Origin: Mytilus californianus | Lineage: Eukaryota; Mollusca; Bivalvia; Mytilida; Mytilidae | Length of the DNA: 64,000 nt | NCBI RefSeq assembly: GCF_021869535.1 | Contig: NW_026262734.1 | Location: forward strand, 79,298,339 to 79,362,338 | Reading direction: 5' to 3' | Shown here: piece after piece, positions 37,491 through 50,243 of the stretch | Numbering within the stretch: the stretch's first letter is position 1 | Layout: every line of letters begins with the position of its first letter | Notes under the pieces: generated by a model | Told to the model about the DNA's origin: nothing | The model's input: the letters and a program-made list of their open reading frames with translations, nothing else | Database searches by the model: none | Position numbers and translations under genes: made by a program

Positions 37491-39489
37491 TACCCAAATG
37501 CACCTTTTTCTATTCATTAATGGTTTTATTTCACTAAAGATTATCTCGAAGTCAATCAGCTTGTAGATTTTGTTTTACTACATTATATATCTAAAGTTTA
37601 GTAAAAATGCAATTTCCTTTCTTATAAAATGTAGAAACTATTCACAAGGGTTTACATGTCTAAAAGTATAAGACAACGTTAAAGTGTGGAGATAAACGAA
37701 AACAGACGAACAACAAAACACTAACAAGAAAATTCATAATTGAGCAACACGAACCTATGCAATAACATCTGGGTTTTACTCAGATTCTGAAAAGGGTAAG
37801 TAGTTTGTGCTCTACTGTTGACACCCACAAAAATTAACTATAGATTGCGACATTATATATCTGCATTAGCATTCCAAATTTATCAGCGATAGTTCTCACC
37901 CGACTTAACAGTTACAAATTTATATTACATATACAGGTTTCTTAAAAAGCAAATTGATTAATTCAAATTCTTGGTACACTCATATTCTGATGTTTCTATA
38001 TCTGAAAAGCAAAGTTACAAAAAATTGTCTTTTTCTAATAAGGGAGATAACCTAAATAGTTTCAAGAGAAGAAAAACAAAACAGATACATTACCTGTTAT
38101 GGTGACAGCTAGTTTAAAAAGCATGTTCATTTCTAATTACAGGATAGCTTAAACAGATATAATCTGAAATTAATTATATTAACAGAAGTGTAAACTACAA
38201 TAAACAAAATAAAAAATAAGTGAAAAATATCAACCAACTAAAAAAACGATTTTGGAAATAAGGCAGATTGTATTCTCAACAAAATACATTCGGTGTCTTA
38301 CTTTCAATCGGGTTGCTTATCCAATTTTGTCAATAAAACTGTCATACAAGTGAGCGTTTTAGCTCTTTAAAACAGGTTTTACTCACCAATTTCTTCCGAA
38401 AATGCCTGTACCAAGTCAAAAATATGGCAGTTGTGTTACGTTGATTGGTTGCGTTTGAGTTTGTCAGTTTTATGGCCTTCCTGTTATACTTTTTGTCTAC
38501 AGATGAAGCAAGGTTATTTGAACAAAAATAAAAACCTAAATGACATATGTCTCAATGCTTTGGGGTATAATTACATAATTACTTTTCGTAAATGAGATAT
38601 TGTTTACAGGAAAATGTAGTTCTAATAGTTTTGTGTTAAGAGGAAATAAATTAATAGAAATATATGAAATAAGTCGTTTAATTAAAAAAGAAACAGTACT
38701 GTACCAGTAAAAGTATATGGTATCCTTAAAGATCAACACTTTTTTTCATTAGAATATCTTTGCGTTAAGAAAGATAAAGGCAAAGATAGGTGCTTTATTC
38801 ATCTGTATTTAGGATATGGAAACATGTTGTTTATACATATCTTTGATTTTTTCTTTTTTTTTTGCTTGAAGAGCTATCTGATCTTAACATTAAGAGGAAT
38901 CCTATTCTATATCATTACTTTTTTACTCAGCCTAAGTTCACTTTGCGAATAATGCATGCAGATCAAGGGACAGATTACACTTTTGACATGTTCAATTCAC
39001 CCGATCTCGATTTCTTACTTAACACGTCAAAGCTAAGAAAAAGCTGTAACCTAGAGTTTAACTTTTTAAATATTTCCGCTTACTAGAGATGACCAGGATA
39101 TTGACAAACGAACATTTCTCGACGAACGAACGTAATGGGAGCGGTAATTGTATGTTTACAATACGTACTTTAAACTTAAAGATGTTATTATTTGGATGGC
39201 ATGTAATCATGATAATAGATAGAAACGCATAAAATATATCGATTTTAAAAAGGTTTTCATAATATAAATGAAAGACGTTTAAAAGTTTCTGCAAGTGTTA
39301 CACATCTTACGATATAATGCGGTTATTATTGAAAGCATGATGAAATGTACATCACACATATGATTATCCGAGTACACCGACGACTTTCGCAATGCTCAAA
39401 CAAATATTTATGCAATATTTCGATGATTTGAAACAATTTACTAAGTTATAAGATTACTAAATTATTGTTGTCGGATCGTATGTTTTTCA

Positions 39490-39962
39490 TTTGGGTATTC
39501 AAGTTTTAATCTGCCCTCCACGCCAAGTGTGACTGTGGAATAAAATTACAGTCACTATATGTCTTCGTCCGATCCGCAGTTAAACCTTTGCCAAAGTGGG
39601 GTGTCCGTTTGGCAGTGCAGGATGTACAAGTTCGCAGACACGCCCGGTCTGAATGGGGACGTTAAATCCTATGCCTCGTATAGAGAATTTGTCACGCTCT
39701 CTGCACGTTAAGAACCCTTGCAACAATTTTGTGAGGGGTCCGTTTACGTAGGTGGCCTGTTCCAGGGATAATTTCTGTCCCTATCCAATAAACCCTCGTT
39801 TTCCAATGGCAAGCTAAATTTACCCGACCTACGGCCTCTATTACATTGTACATGTTGTATTTATTGTTGATTTGTTCTCATCTTAAACATGCATGGACCA
39901 TTTCCCGCTGGACGTTAAAAAACCAACAATAAATAAGTCAATCAAATTTCAAGCTAAAAAAT
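39490..39962 (+). repeat. SINE-like repeat with CTGGACGTTAA terminus
   Basis: GC-richer than its surroundings. It ends in CCGCTGGACGTTAA, AACCAACAATAAATAAG and CAATCAAAT, like a widespread molluscan short repeat ending CTGGACGTTAAGCAACCA with an AATC-type tail. A second fragment with GCCACTGGACGTTAAACAG is at 61408-61430. I did not find a clear tRNA-like head. Confidence 0.5.
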
Positions 39963-40262
39963 CTATCAATTTAAAATAAGAAAAAAACATATAGTATTTT
40001 GAACCAGTTAAAAATAATGATTTCTGACTTTTTTTTTTATTATATCTGACAACATCTGAGGATGGCAAAACTTGTTAAGTGTAAAAAAAAACACTAGTCA
40101 TAAAGGTAAATAACTTTTTTTTCAAAGGGGATTTAACTAGACACAAGGGTCTATGTATAACACATACGAAGACAACTTTAAAGCCTTACGACCATATACG
40201 GAACTTTATAAATTTTAATCCTATCCAGTATGCACATAACCATAGCATCTCCTCTGACATTT

Positions 40263-40295
<33 letters not shown>

Positions 40296-41229
40296 CAATT
40301 GTGGCAATACGTTTCACCGATTGAGGTATTTCAAGCTTCATTGATATCACTAACTACACAGAAGGCAAATAGTTTGATCTATAAGATGATGGTACGTCAA
40401 CCTTTGTTTATTTCGGAATGCTGATGTATTGCCTTTCCGTTTTGATAAGCTCACGTGGGAAAACAGTGTATTGCTGTCCATCCCAATAATAAACATGTTA
40501 GTCCTTTAAGTCTGTTTTCATTAAATTTTGGAATGTAGAAACAATTTCGGCTAGTCAATAACATAATTATTGTTATAATGTTGAAAAATAGTTGAAATAA
40601 AATCACTGGAAAATAAGTTATTTTTTTAACTTTCAAAAATTAAGCTTCGTCCCGAAATTGTCGATTCCCAAACGAGTACAGAACAAGCCATAGTAGTTTG
40701 AAACATGTCACAACACTTAGTTGGCGTAAGTATGTTTAAATCAATATTTCTAAGTTATATTCTCAATATACAATCAAATTTACCATAGTGTGATACTCAG
40801 CAAGGTGAAACGTACTTTAGATCAATCTGTACGCGTGAGTAGCATGGTCTTGTCCAACTTTCCTAGAGTTATATCGATTTGTACCCAGAAAATTGGATTA
40901 TAATCAGTACTATCCATCTGACGTGGTCTGTTGGATAAATTGAGCGTTTATACATAAATCTGTTGTTGTTTTCAGTCTGTTAACTTGTTGATTTTGGTAT
41001 AAATTCGCTATCAGAAAATGTAATGAGCATCACAGATGCAAAAGCCGAGTCGGAACTCCTATTTGATTATCAACGTCTTAATATACTAAACTTCAATGTC
41101 TTTAGAAGTATCAACTTTTTATCACTAAATATTCATAAAATACTTTTTTGGCTACCCATTTGTTTTCAATATGGGCAGGGGTTCAGACGCACGTCTGACG
41201 TATTGAATTTTAAGCCTAGTACCTTTTGT
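39963..41229. other. Intergenic between C and D, no gene seen
   Basis: Apart from the poly-T tract, no recognisable feature or homology to the array units. Confidence 0.4.
40264..40297. repeat. Poly-T tract
   Basis: About 33 consecutive T. It may be the poly-A end of a minus-strand retrocopy, but the adjacent sequence is unrecognised. Confidence 0.8.
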
Positions 41230-41620
41230 TAGCTATTATTCGTGTGTTTCTTTGTTCTATATGTTCTCCCATTTATTTGTATTGTGGTCCTGTCATGTGA
41301 TGTTGTCGTTTTGATGTTGTGTTTGACGTTGCCATAAAAGCGGGAGGTTTGGCATGCCACAAAACCAGGTTCAACCCACCATTTTTTTCTTAAAATGTCC
41401 TGTACCAAGTCAGGAAAATGGCCATTGTTATATTATAGTTCGTTTCTGTGTGTGTTACATTTTAATGTTGTGTTTTTGTTGTGTCGTTGTTCTCCTCTAT
41501 ATTTGATGCGTTTTCCTCAGTTTGAGTTTGTAACCCGGATTTGCTTTTATCTCTATCGATTTATGAGTTTTCGAACAGCGGTATACTACTGTTGCTTTTA
41601 TTTAGATGATGACAGGATTT
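41230..41620 (+). repeat. Dispersed mussel repeat with the CCAAGTCAGGA module
   Basis: GGTTTGGCATGCCAC, AACCAGGTTCAACCCACCAT, CCTGTACCAAGTCAGGAA, then TCTCTATCGATTTATGAGTT and CGAACAGCGGTATACTACTG. I recognise the last segment as common in mussel transcripts; the class is unknown. Confidence 0.5.
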
Positions 41621-41819
41621 TCGTTTACATTACTGAAATCCAACCTAATGTCCACTGAGATGGCTGCATCTTTACCCATGCGTTATTTATATATAACAAG
41701 GATTACCTGTTAAGATACATCAGTATTTGTTTGTTTTTGTTAAACGATGTGAAGAGGGTTGATCGTCAACTCGTTATTTATTCAATATTCATACTGTGTA
41801 TAGTATTTTGATTCGATCG

Positions 41820-41862
41820 CCACTGATGAGATTTACGTTGACGAAACATTTGTCTAGTGTGT
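41820..41862 (+). ncRNA. Hammerhead ribozyme-like motif in the intron remnant of D
   Basis: Intact CTGATGA core at 41823-41829 and GAAA at 41843-41846, but stem II is weak (GATT-TACGTT-GAC). It is orthologous to the motif in intron 2 of copies B and E. Confidence 0.4.
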
Positions 41863-42521
41863 TTTGTTAATGTAAAGGCGTACGCAATGTTTCAACACAA
41901 CATATATAATTGCCCTACCCATTATTTGTTTATAAGGAAAGTCACTTATAAATACACTTCCATTTATCCTTGACAACTTTAATGTTCCATAGTACAAACG
42001 AGATGCATGATAATTCAATAATAAACCAAATGCAATACTGTCAAAGAGGTGAAAAGTGTTATGACTGGAAAACGATAACTGGAAGAATAATATTTTTCAA
42101 TTTTTAAAAAAAGTAACAACAAAAAATGTGATAGTTTAGTTGCATGTTCATTTTGTGCATATTCTAAATAAATTTAATTTAAACCTATTAAAGCAGTTTT
42201 CATTTTACAACAAAACAATCTTCATTTTTTAAATAAAATCACATATATATTAAAGTTTTAGTGAATGTATTTTTGAATGAACAATGAATTTAATCTTATA
42301 GACGTATCCTCAAAATCATTTCGTTCCTCACAACTGTTGATACGTAATAATCAAATTTTAGTTGACTTTCAATATCCAATATGATTGATACTGATCAGAG
42401 CAACAATTTTCTTTTGCATGTTTTTAACGTATCATTATCATAATCTAAACATTATGATAATCCCTTTTCTAATAGAAGAGATACCTAACCTATTTTCAAA
42501 AAAAAAAAGCACACACAATAC

Positions 42522-42557
42522 CTGTTACGATGACAGCCAGTTTAAAAAGTATTTCAT
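42522..42557 (-). pseudogene. Serine protease homologue copy D, exon 1 only
   Basis: 36 nt instead of 37: a single-base deletion after the ATG shifts the leader into an early TAA. The donor position is kept. About 700 bp of the intron side (41800-42520) still aligns with introns 1-2 of copies A and E, including the hammerhead-like motif, but microexon and exon 3 are missing. Confidence 0.65.
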
Positions 42558-42934
42558 TTTCAGTGCAGATTATCTAGTGATACCTAACACAGATATACTC
42601 TGAAATAGTTAGACTAACAAGAAGTTAAAAACATTAAACAAAAGAAGTAAATAAACACACATGTGGAACATCATCTCATCCAAAAACGATTGTAGCAATC
42701 ATAAAAATTGATTTTAAATAACCTTAAATATCTTACTTTCAACAGCTTATACATGTCATATTTTGATGTCACAATGTGATTTGAAATCATCAAAACACAT
42801 ATGACTGAAATGCATACTTACTTTTCGTAAAAGAGATATTCTGTCATGAAAATGTAGTTCTAATAGATTTATATTTATATAGAATAAAAATAGTCGTTTT
42901 TAACACAAGAGAGAGGACGCTAACAGCAAAACAC

Positions 42935-43289
42935 CATTCACAATACACGATTAAAACATACACCCTGTGCCATTACACCATACACGTTTCACCTTTGCAA
43001 ATACACCTTAGACATTACACAATAATGCAATTTAATTTCAAAGAAAGCGTGCGACTACAACATTATTTGTTTATTTTAAAATACGAATTTTGATCACAAT
43101 ATTGTAAATTAATGTATAAAATTAAAAATCAGTTCTTATCAATATTTTGCATAGTTTTAAATGTCGTACAGCATTCATTTACACCATTTCCGATCGCACG
43201 TTACACCATTACACCATTAAACCATTACACCATTCCCCTTACACCATACATTATAGCACCATACACTTTTTTACATCATCCAAGGGCTG
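42935..43289. mobile_element. Second copy of the Tc1/mariner-type MITE, left end lost
   Basis: Shares the core GTGCGACTACAA, ATCAGTTCTTATCAATATTT and CGATCGCACGTTACACCATT with 36400-36837. The right end CATCCAAGGGCTG is followed by TA at 43290. Host sequence upstream of D resumes at 43293. Confidence 0.65.
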
Positions 43290-44297
43290 TACATAATAGT
43301 TTTAACAATTATTTTCATGTTGTTGATTTATAAGACATTATATCTAGTTGTTCGAGGATACAATAACAACATCATTGATAGCGCTTTCGAAAGAGCAAAC
43401 AAAACTAGTCGCCAAGAACTTCTAGAGTACAAAGATAAGAATAAAGCAGCTAACAGAACACCCCTTGTACTCACTTACCATCCTGATTTTAAAAATGTGT
43501 CTTCCATTGTTCAGAAGCATTGGAAAATTATAGAAAATGATTCAAATCTTAAAAAAGTATTTTCCTCACCACCAGTCATGGCCTTCAGAAGACCTAAAAA
43601 CATCCGTGACAAATTAGTGACATCTGTATTAGCAAAGCAGCCTACTCCATCTCCCGGTTGCTACAAACAATGTGGTCGAAGGAACTGCTTGTGTTGTAAA
43701 GCTGCCAATACAAGTAGTTCATTCATCAGCTCCGTTACTAAACAAAATTATACCATCTACTCAAATTCCAACTGTAAAACGGAGAACTCAATTTATATAT
43801 TAACATGTGACACATGTGGCATTCAGTATGTGGGAGAAACAATGGACAAATTTAATATTCGGCTCAATAACCATCGTTCATGGTACAAAACCAACAAAAA
43901 CTGTCCTCTCACAAGACATCTTCGTTCAACGAAACATTCTTTTGATAATGTTACCTTCCAAATCATAGAAGTCAACACCGAGTGGGACACCACGGCGAGA
44001 AGGAGAAGAGAAAATTTTTGGATCCACCAACTCCACACTTTAGAACCTGATGGTCTTAACGAAAAAGATGAGAAAAGATACAGGAAAGATAAAGAATAAT
44101 TTAGTACACAGCATCGTCCTTTTTTATCCTGTAATATTGGCCAATGGACGTTGCTAACTTCAACTACCAATTTTGTAAAAATCTTGAACTTCATCCAAAT
44201 TATGTATTATTTTCAAGGCAGCTAAATTCAAGTGCAACATATACATTGAGCTGCAAAAGTTTCTTATCATCTACATCCGATTTCACCTGGATAGATG

Positions 44298-44338
44298 CAC
44301 GCTTGATAAAGCTAGTTAGTCTAGCGAAATATTGCGTT
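44298..44338 (+). ncRNA. Possible hammerhead-like motif in the 3' tail of the canonical PLE
   Basis: CGC, TTGATAA (two changes from CTGANGA), stem II GCTAG-TTAGT-CTAGC, GAAA, TATT, GCG. Canonical PLEs are known to carry hammerhead motifs. Stem III is not convincing here. Confidence 0.3.
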
Positions 44339-44512
44339 TATTTTCATCATTTTGTAAATATTTTAAACATTCTTATATTTACATACTAAATAGTGTGTTA
44401 AAATTACATTGTTAGGCAATCTATAATTTTATTTGTGTAATTGAATTAATCTCTGTACTGATTAATCCACACTCCCATAGATTTGTATGTCATGTGCTGC
44501 TATTTATAGGCA

Positions 44513-44514
<2 letters not shown>

Positions 44515-44550
<36 letters not shown>
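44515..44550. repeat. TA microsatellite
   Basis: About 17 TA units at the junction between the PLE tail and host sequence. Confidence 0.9.
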
Positions 44551-44553
<3 letters not shown>

Positions 44554-44761
44554 AAAGTTTCAACCAGGAATTAAGCTCCTTATTACAAAATATACATAAT
44601 TCAAATAGGTTTCATGTCATAAATTCAAGTGAGGCCTTACTATACGGTTAGATAATTGTGAAAGGTCATTGGTGACTGGTAGGCGTTTACATCCTTGTCC
44701 TGTTGGTATTTAGTTGACAGTTGTCTGTTTTTCTATTACTTAATCTTCTTATCTACATATT

Positions 44762-45288
44762 TTGAAAGTTGAGGACACTTAGCAAGTCTTAACTAACATA
44801 ACACATACAAAGTTTGACTGACTGTCCAATATGAAATAAAACAACAATATCAAAACCTGGCATTGATTATCAAAATAATTTTCATATCTGTAAGTTATAT
44901 TTATAAACATTGATAACAGTGGTAAAGATGGCAAAATAAGTTTTGGTCAGCAGTTTGAAATTCGTATTACAATTTGACTGTTCATTAAATGTTTGAATTT
45001 TTTAATAAAGTTTTTACAACTTCATCCTTTGGTCTCTTTTTGAAAGTAATCTCATTGGCAATATATGACATTTCCTTATTTTCATAAAACTACCCCTAGC
45101 CGGAAATCGTTTATACCAAATTTGGTGAAACTTTCTGATATGTTAAATTCAAAATATTTTTCAACTTCGTTTTGAAAGTTGAGGACACTTAGCAAGTCTT
45201 AACTAACATAACACATACAAAGTTTGACTGACTGTCCAATATGAAATAAAACAACAATATCAAAACCTGGCATTGATTATCAAAATAA
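44762..45288. repeat. Direct repeat upstream of D with a shared insert
   Basis: The 115-bp segment TGAAAGTTGAGGACACTTAG to TTATCAAAATAA occurs at 44762 and again at 45173. Between them, 45044-45171 (CTCATTGGCAATATATGAC to TTTTTCAACTTCG) also occurs at 48428-48555. Confidence 0.75.
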
Positions 45289-45399
45289 CGAAAGATTCTA
45301 AATTGTCATATGTCTTTACTATTGTTTAAAGCCTGTTTACTCAACCTGTTTACTATATATTTTAATGCTTTAAACCATAGTTAGTGTTAATGCAGTCTT

Positions 45400-47705
45400 G
45401 AAATAGATAGAACGCGAAAAAGCTGACAAGAAATCCTTAGATTCTTTTTTTAATTCAGTAATGAAATAGTTGATATACGTATACAAAATTTTAAAGAACA
45501 TTTTACTCCTAACAACAACCATAATAGCCCTATTTCCCGTATCAAACATAAGCTAAAAGAACTAGCCAAGGAATTTGTTTTTGTCTCGGCTGATAAGGCT
45601 GCTAATAAAATCATTATTGTTTGACGTAAATTTTACATTGAGGTTCTACGAAAGAAAATCACCAATTCACCAACATTCCAACTGATTCCATATTTGGAAA
45701 ATGACATCTGTAACAAACATAAACTTTTAGCTACCTTTTTACAAGCAAAACCAAAAACAATGAAAGTTTCAACTATGTACTGGCTTCCGAAACTGCACAA
45801 AACACCTTTTCAAATATAGATTTATTTCGTCTTCAAGCCATTGTTCCACTACTAAACTGTCTATTCTACTTACAAGTACACTTGGTACAATCAAAAACCT
45901 GGTAATAAATTGTTTAAATAAGGCCTTTAAAATAGTGGAATTAATTACTTTTGGAGTTTCAAAAATTCGTTTGAAGTACTTGATAAATTGCATGCTTATA
46001 TTGGTGATTTCGAATCTGTTCAAAGTTTTGATTTTTCTACCCTATATACCACCTTGCCTCATAATCTTATTAAAAAATCACACACCTAATCAAATGGACA
46101 TTTAAAAAGTCAGAATGTGAATATATATGTTCAAACTCTTTTAGGTCATTTTTTAGTAACCACAAACAAAAGAACTATGTCAACTGACCTGCTTTGATAC
46201 TATAACTGCCCTTGAATTTTTACTAGATAACATTTTTGTTCGCTATGGAAATTCCGTATATCGCCAAGTTATCGGAATTCAAACGGGGACTAACTGTGAA
46301 CCACTTATTACGGACCTGTTTCTGTATTGTTATGAGTTACAATTTATGACTAAAATCAGCAAAGACCCATCGAAACAACATCTGATACAAAAATTTAATA
46401 ACTCTTTTAGATATTTGGACGATATATTGGCTTTCAATAATGACGACTTCAGTATGTACACTAAAGAGATTTATCCTGCTGAACTGACTCTAAATAAAGC
46501 TAATACTAACAATGAACACTGCCCTTTCCTGGATCTTGATATATATATCTTTAACTGGAAGCGTAATACAAAAATTTACAATAAAAGGGATGATTTTTCA
46601 TTTCCTTTTGTTATTTATCCATTTTTAGATGTTGATGTTCTCTTGTCATTATTTTATGGTGTTTATATATCTCAATTTGTTCGATTTGCTCGTGTATGTA
46701 ACAACGTATTTGAAATTAACGAAAAAAATCTCTGTTTTACTGAAAAAAATATTACACCAGGGTTTTCGATATCACAAACTAGTCAAAACAGTTACTAAAT
46801 GTTATCATCGGTACAAGGGCATCATTCGTAAATATAAATCAACATGCAGACATCTTATACGTTCAGGTATTTCACATCCAATCTTTTATGGTAATATTCT
46901 TTACAAAGCACAAAAATGTCGGCATTCACCTCAAAAGCTAACCAAACCTTTAAACAGACTTATTCAGAAGAGATATAGTTACGATACTGTTGTCAGGTCA
47001 TTGAAGATGGCATTTTTTGGTATTTGTATTGACTCACTCATATGGTCTTTGCATCGGAAATAAACACATGTGTTCTAAAACCAGTTGTTGGCATGATACG
47101 GGTTATGTTCTACGAATATATTTTATGATGACATATTACTTAACCCCTAACTGGAGGGATTGTGCTTGATTTTTATATGATGAAGATATAATCTTTCAAT
47201 CAGTTTAATTGAAGTCTGGAGCTGGCATGTCAGTAACTGTTAGTAGTTCTTTGTTAATCTGTGTATTATTGTCATTTTGCTTAGTTTCTTTTGTAATCCA
47301 TTCTGACATCGGACTCGGACTTCTTTTGAACTGAGTTTTACTTTGCGTATTGCTGTGTGTTTATTTATTCTACATTGGCTAGAGGTATAGGTGGAGGGTT
47401 GAGATCTCACAAAACATGTTTAACCCCGCCGCATTTATGCGACTGTCCCAAGTCAGGAGCCTCTGGCCTTTTTTAGTTTTTTTGTTTAGAGACCAGCTGA
47501 AGCCCGCCTATGTTTTAGAGTTTAGTATGACGTCCATTTTTACTGAACTAATACACATTTTTTTAAGGGGCCAGCTGAAGCCCGCCTCCGGTTGCGGGAT
47601 TTTCTCGCTGTGTTGAAGACCCATTGGTGGTCTTCCGCTTTTTCTGCACTTTGGTCGGGTTGTTGTCTCTTTGACATATTCGCAATTTCCATTCTCAATT
47701 TTATT
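45400..47705 (+). mobile_element. Naiad-type Penelope-like retroelement, copy 3, 5'-truncated
   Basis: Same subfamily as copy 1. It starts after the linker and runs ISRIKHKLKELAKEFVFVSAD, MYWLPKLHKT, STLYTTLPHNLI (motif A present), GIQTGTNCEPLITDLFLYCYE, FRYLDDILAFNND, CPFLDLDIY, FARVCNNVFEINEKN, STCRHLIRSGISHP and LHRK, then a 600-bp tail with CCCGCCGCATTTATGC and TTGTCTCTTTGACATATTC, ending near ATTTTATTG. A TGA at 45622 is at the same position as in copies 1 and B. It is defective by several frameshifts and by changes in the GIPMGT motif. Confidence 0.85.
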
Positions 47706-47714
47706 GAATCTTTA

Positions 47715-50243
47715 GAAACATCGAAGTAAACTTGTGCCTTATGAAATCAATATAGGTGGCGGAAAATCTAAATACATTTTTGAACACGAAATAATTGGTT
47801 GGCTAGTTTAAAAACAACAGATGTTGAACACATATACACTGTACAAGGACGACGTGTTAATAACATTCTAAAGAGGAAGTTAATAAAGTATTCTATTGGT
47901 TCATGAAGAACCAATGAAACATCTTGTTAAAAATCAATTTAAATCCTAGTAAGTATATGTTTCAATGTGATGCAATGATTTTCTTTTTAAATTGTTAAAC
48001 AAGACGTTGAAGATAAAAAATGGGACTATTTAAAGGCAAACCAAAAGGAACATAGCAAAAAAGTGTTAAGACCAACATCAATACCACAAACGCTACAAAG
48101 AACTGAAAAAGTAAACAAAATTAAAATACCAAACCCCGAAGAAAATTTAAAATAGAAAGTCATAAAATAACACAATCAAACGCCTAAACACATAAAACGA
48201 ATAGAAAACAACAAAGAGAAACAAAATTGCATTAAGACACTCTATAGACATGATAGACAAAGTCCATATTAGGCAAAAATGAAAATAGTACAATAACACA
48301 ATGGCGGGAAATATAAATACATAACCACGTCAAAAGCTCACAAACTGAGTAAAGTCAGTGAAGTACAGCCTTTTACAATGCGCAAAACCGATTTCTCATA
48401 GAAAGTTAATAGAGGCCCCGAAATTTAAAAGTAATCTCATTGGAAATATATGACATTTCCTTATTTTCATAAAACTACCCCTAGCCGGAAATCGTTTATA
48501 TCAAATTTGGTGAAACTTTCTGATATGTTAAATTCAAAATATTTTTCAACTTCGTATTTGATTTTACCTTCCAACTGTTTCTTTTCGAGCGCAACACGCG
48601 AGTCTCATGTTAATTGCTGTTAACGAAACGAGGATTTGTCGCAATAGATTTTATTCCAGGTATTGACATCATGTAGTTTCTGCATATCAGTTTTTTCAGA
48701 ATTTGTGAATGTAAAGTACATATGTATTGATTGAATACTGTACATAGTTAACATCTGGTGAGCAAAAATAGTCATTACAAAACTACATCGCAGGTAAACT
48801 AACACTGTTAATACGTTATTTATCAAGCTCCTTCACTTACTGAAATAAACGGTTTAAAAATCTTTATTTTTAACTTAATCATTTGTAATAGCATTACCAT
48901 CGTAACCCGACAACGTAAATAGTTCCTTCTCCACAATTGTTGCCCGACGCCTTTACATTTACTAACCCAGACATACTACCATCATCAATACATTTAAATA
49001 AACATTGATTTAAGCCACACTGTTGTGATCATTATTTTTGTACTCTTGGTTGCTGTCTCATTGACGAATATAGTCTAATATCTTTTATACTAACTGAAAA
49101 CGTGCCATGTAAGTTCGACTGAAATTATACAGCTGGGAGAGTATGTGTTTAAATCAATAAAATGATGACAAATAGAATACCACTTTTTTTTTTTATTATT
49201 GTGTACGGTACACAAGACTATGTTGAGAATAATGGGCTAATATTACAAGAAAACAGGGCATACAATTAAAGAACAGAGATAAAAAAATAAAAAGAAGCAA
49301 AAAACTAAGGAGAATAGAGATAAATGGGGTGATGAAATATCAACATGATCAAGAATAAAAAGTGGTGGACATTTTTCAAAAAAAATAATATAAGAATAGA
49401 TTGAGAGAACTTTGTTTGAAAAATTATGCACCAAATAAAAAAACATTCCTGCCAATTTAAAACTATAGAATAACAGGAAGTGGGTACACGCCTATTGTAA
49501 AAATTGTCTGCACAGAATTATTCAATATTATCAAGCTTCAGCGCGAATATAAAATAACACCTTTCCAGGTATCAGGCAAACAAGCTGGACAAAAGTGTTT
49601 CTTGTACTCTGCGTGTTGTACAATTTCAAACTATTGGCAAACAGGAAGTGACTGCAATCTTTATGTATCTATAATGTTTCATTGTATAATGTTTGTCGAT
49701 AATGTTTCTCCTTATAATTTTTGTGTCTATTTTTACGTATGTGTTTTTAGTTTTTTTAGTTCTTTTTATCGTTACACTTTCGATGCGACTGTCATATAAG
49801 TGAAAGGTTTAGCTAGCTATAAAATCAGGTTTAATCCACCATTTTTACATAAAGAAATGCCTGTTCCAAGTCAGGACAATAACAGCTTTTTCATTCGTCA
49901 GATATGTTTGAGCTTTTTATTTTGCCCTTTTATAAAGGACTTTCCGTTTTGAATTTCCCTTGTAGTTCGGTATTTTTGTTAGTTTACTTTGTATATGCCC
50001 GATGAACGAAAAAAGTGTTTTGTCCTAAATGGTTGATAAGATGTCTATACAAGAAATATTCAAATATAATTTATGAACATTTGTTTTCAAATTTTTCAAT
50101 ATAGTTAGTTGTGCTATTGGACAGGATGATATTATTGTTATAATGCCGTATATGCTGTTTTCTACAATAAAAGACCACACACCATTTTTACTCAATTTTC
50201 TTTTATATTTTACACAGTCACATCGTTTGTTTAGCGCTTAAAT
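47715..50243. other. Intergenic DNA between D and the 3' end of E
   Basis: No gene. 47715-48200 aligns with 3700-4250; 49500-49650 with 4740-4900; 49790-49990 is a single arm of the repeat at 4258; 50050-50235 aligns with the 3' flank of B. 48550-49480 shows nothing recognisable apart from short A/T runs. Confidence 0.5.

Larger units (their letters stand above)
34436..38130 (-). pseudogene. Serine protease homologue copy C, relic
   Basis: Exon 1 (38094-38130) is intact (MNMLFKLAVTIT with donor GTAATG). Exon 4 survives as 36222-36301 with the CGF-ELSD core but no open frame. The start of exon 6 (acceptor at about 35537) is followed by a short similar stretch and then unrelated repeat sequence. 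Exon 7 (34436-34549) keeps the acceptor and GGPLTC but reads GGT AAC TGA GGC GGA at the active-site serine, lacks its middle third and has lost the normal stop. The microexon, exon 3 and exon 5 were not found. Introns carry a hammerhead-type repeat and a Tc1-like MITE. Confidence 0.7.
43338..44551 (+). mobile_element. Canonical Penelope-like element, 5'-truncated, C-terminal GIY-YIG endonuclease
   Basis: An open frame to 44099 carries the post-RT region (VVRGYNNNIIDSAFERANK, LVLTYHPDF, VMAFRRPKNIRDKL), a cysteine-rich zinc site (GCYKQCGRRNCLCC) and GIY-YIG (NSIYILTCDTCGIQYVGET, R-NNHRS, then REN-WIHQLHTLEPDGLNE). Here the nuclease is C-terminal, as in Penelope/Poseidon and Neptune groups, unlike the Naiads in this window. 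There is no stop within about 250 codons, so the insertion is fairly young. Upstream sequence of copy A (AGACACAAATATAAGAAAAG near 2067) gives the empty site. The 3' end is a TA microsatellite. The RT itself is missing, so it cannot move on its own. Confidence 0.85.

Noticed and set aside
41395-41658. Open frame of 87 codons
   Set aside because: Lies entirely in a dispersed mussel repeat with the CCAAGTCAGGA module.
43823-44194. Minus-strand open frame of 123 codons
   Set aside because: Antisense shadow of the GIY-YIG reading frame.
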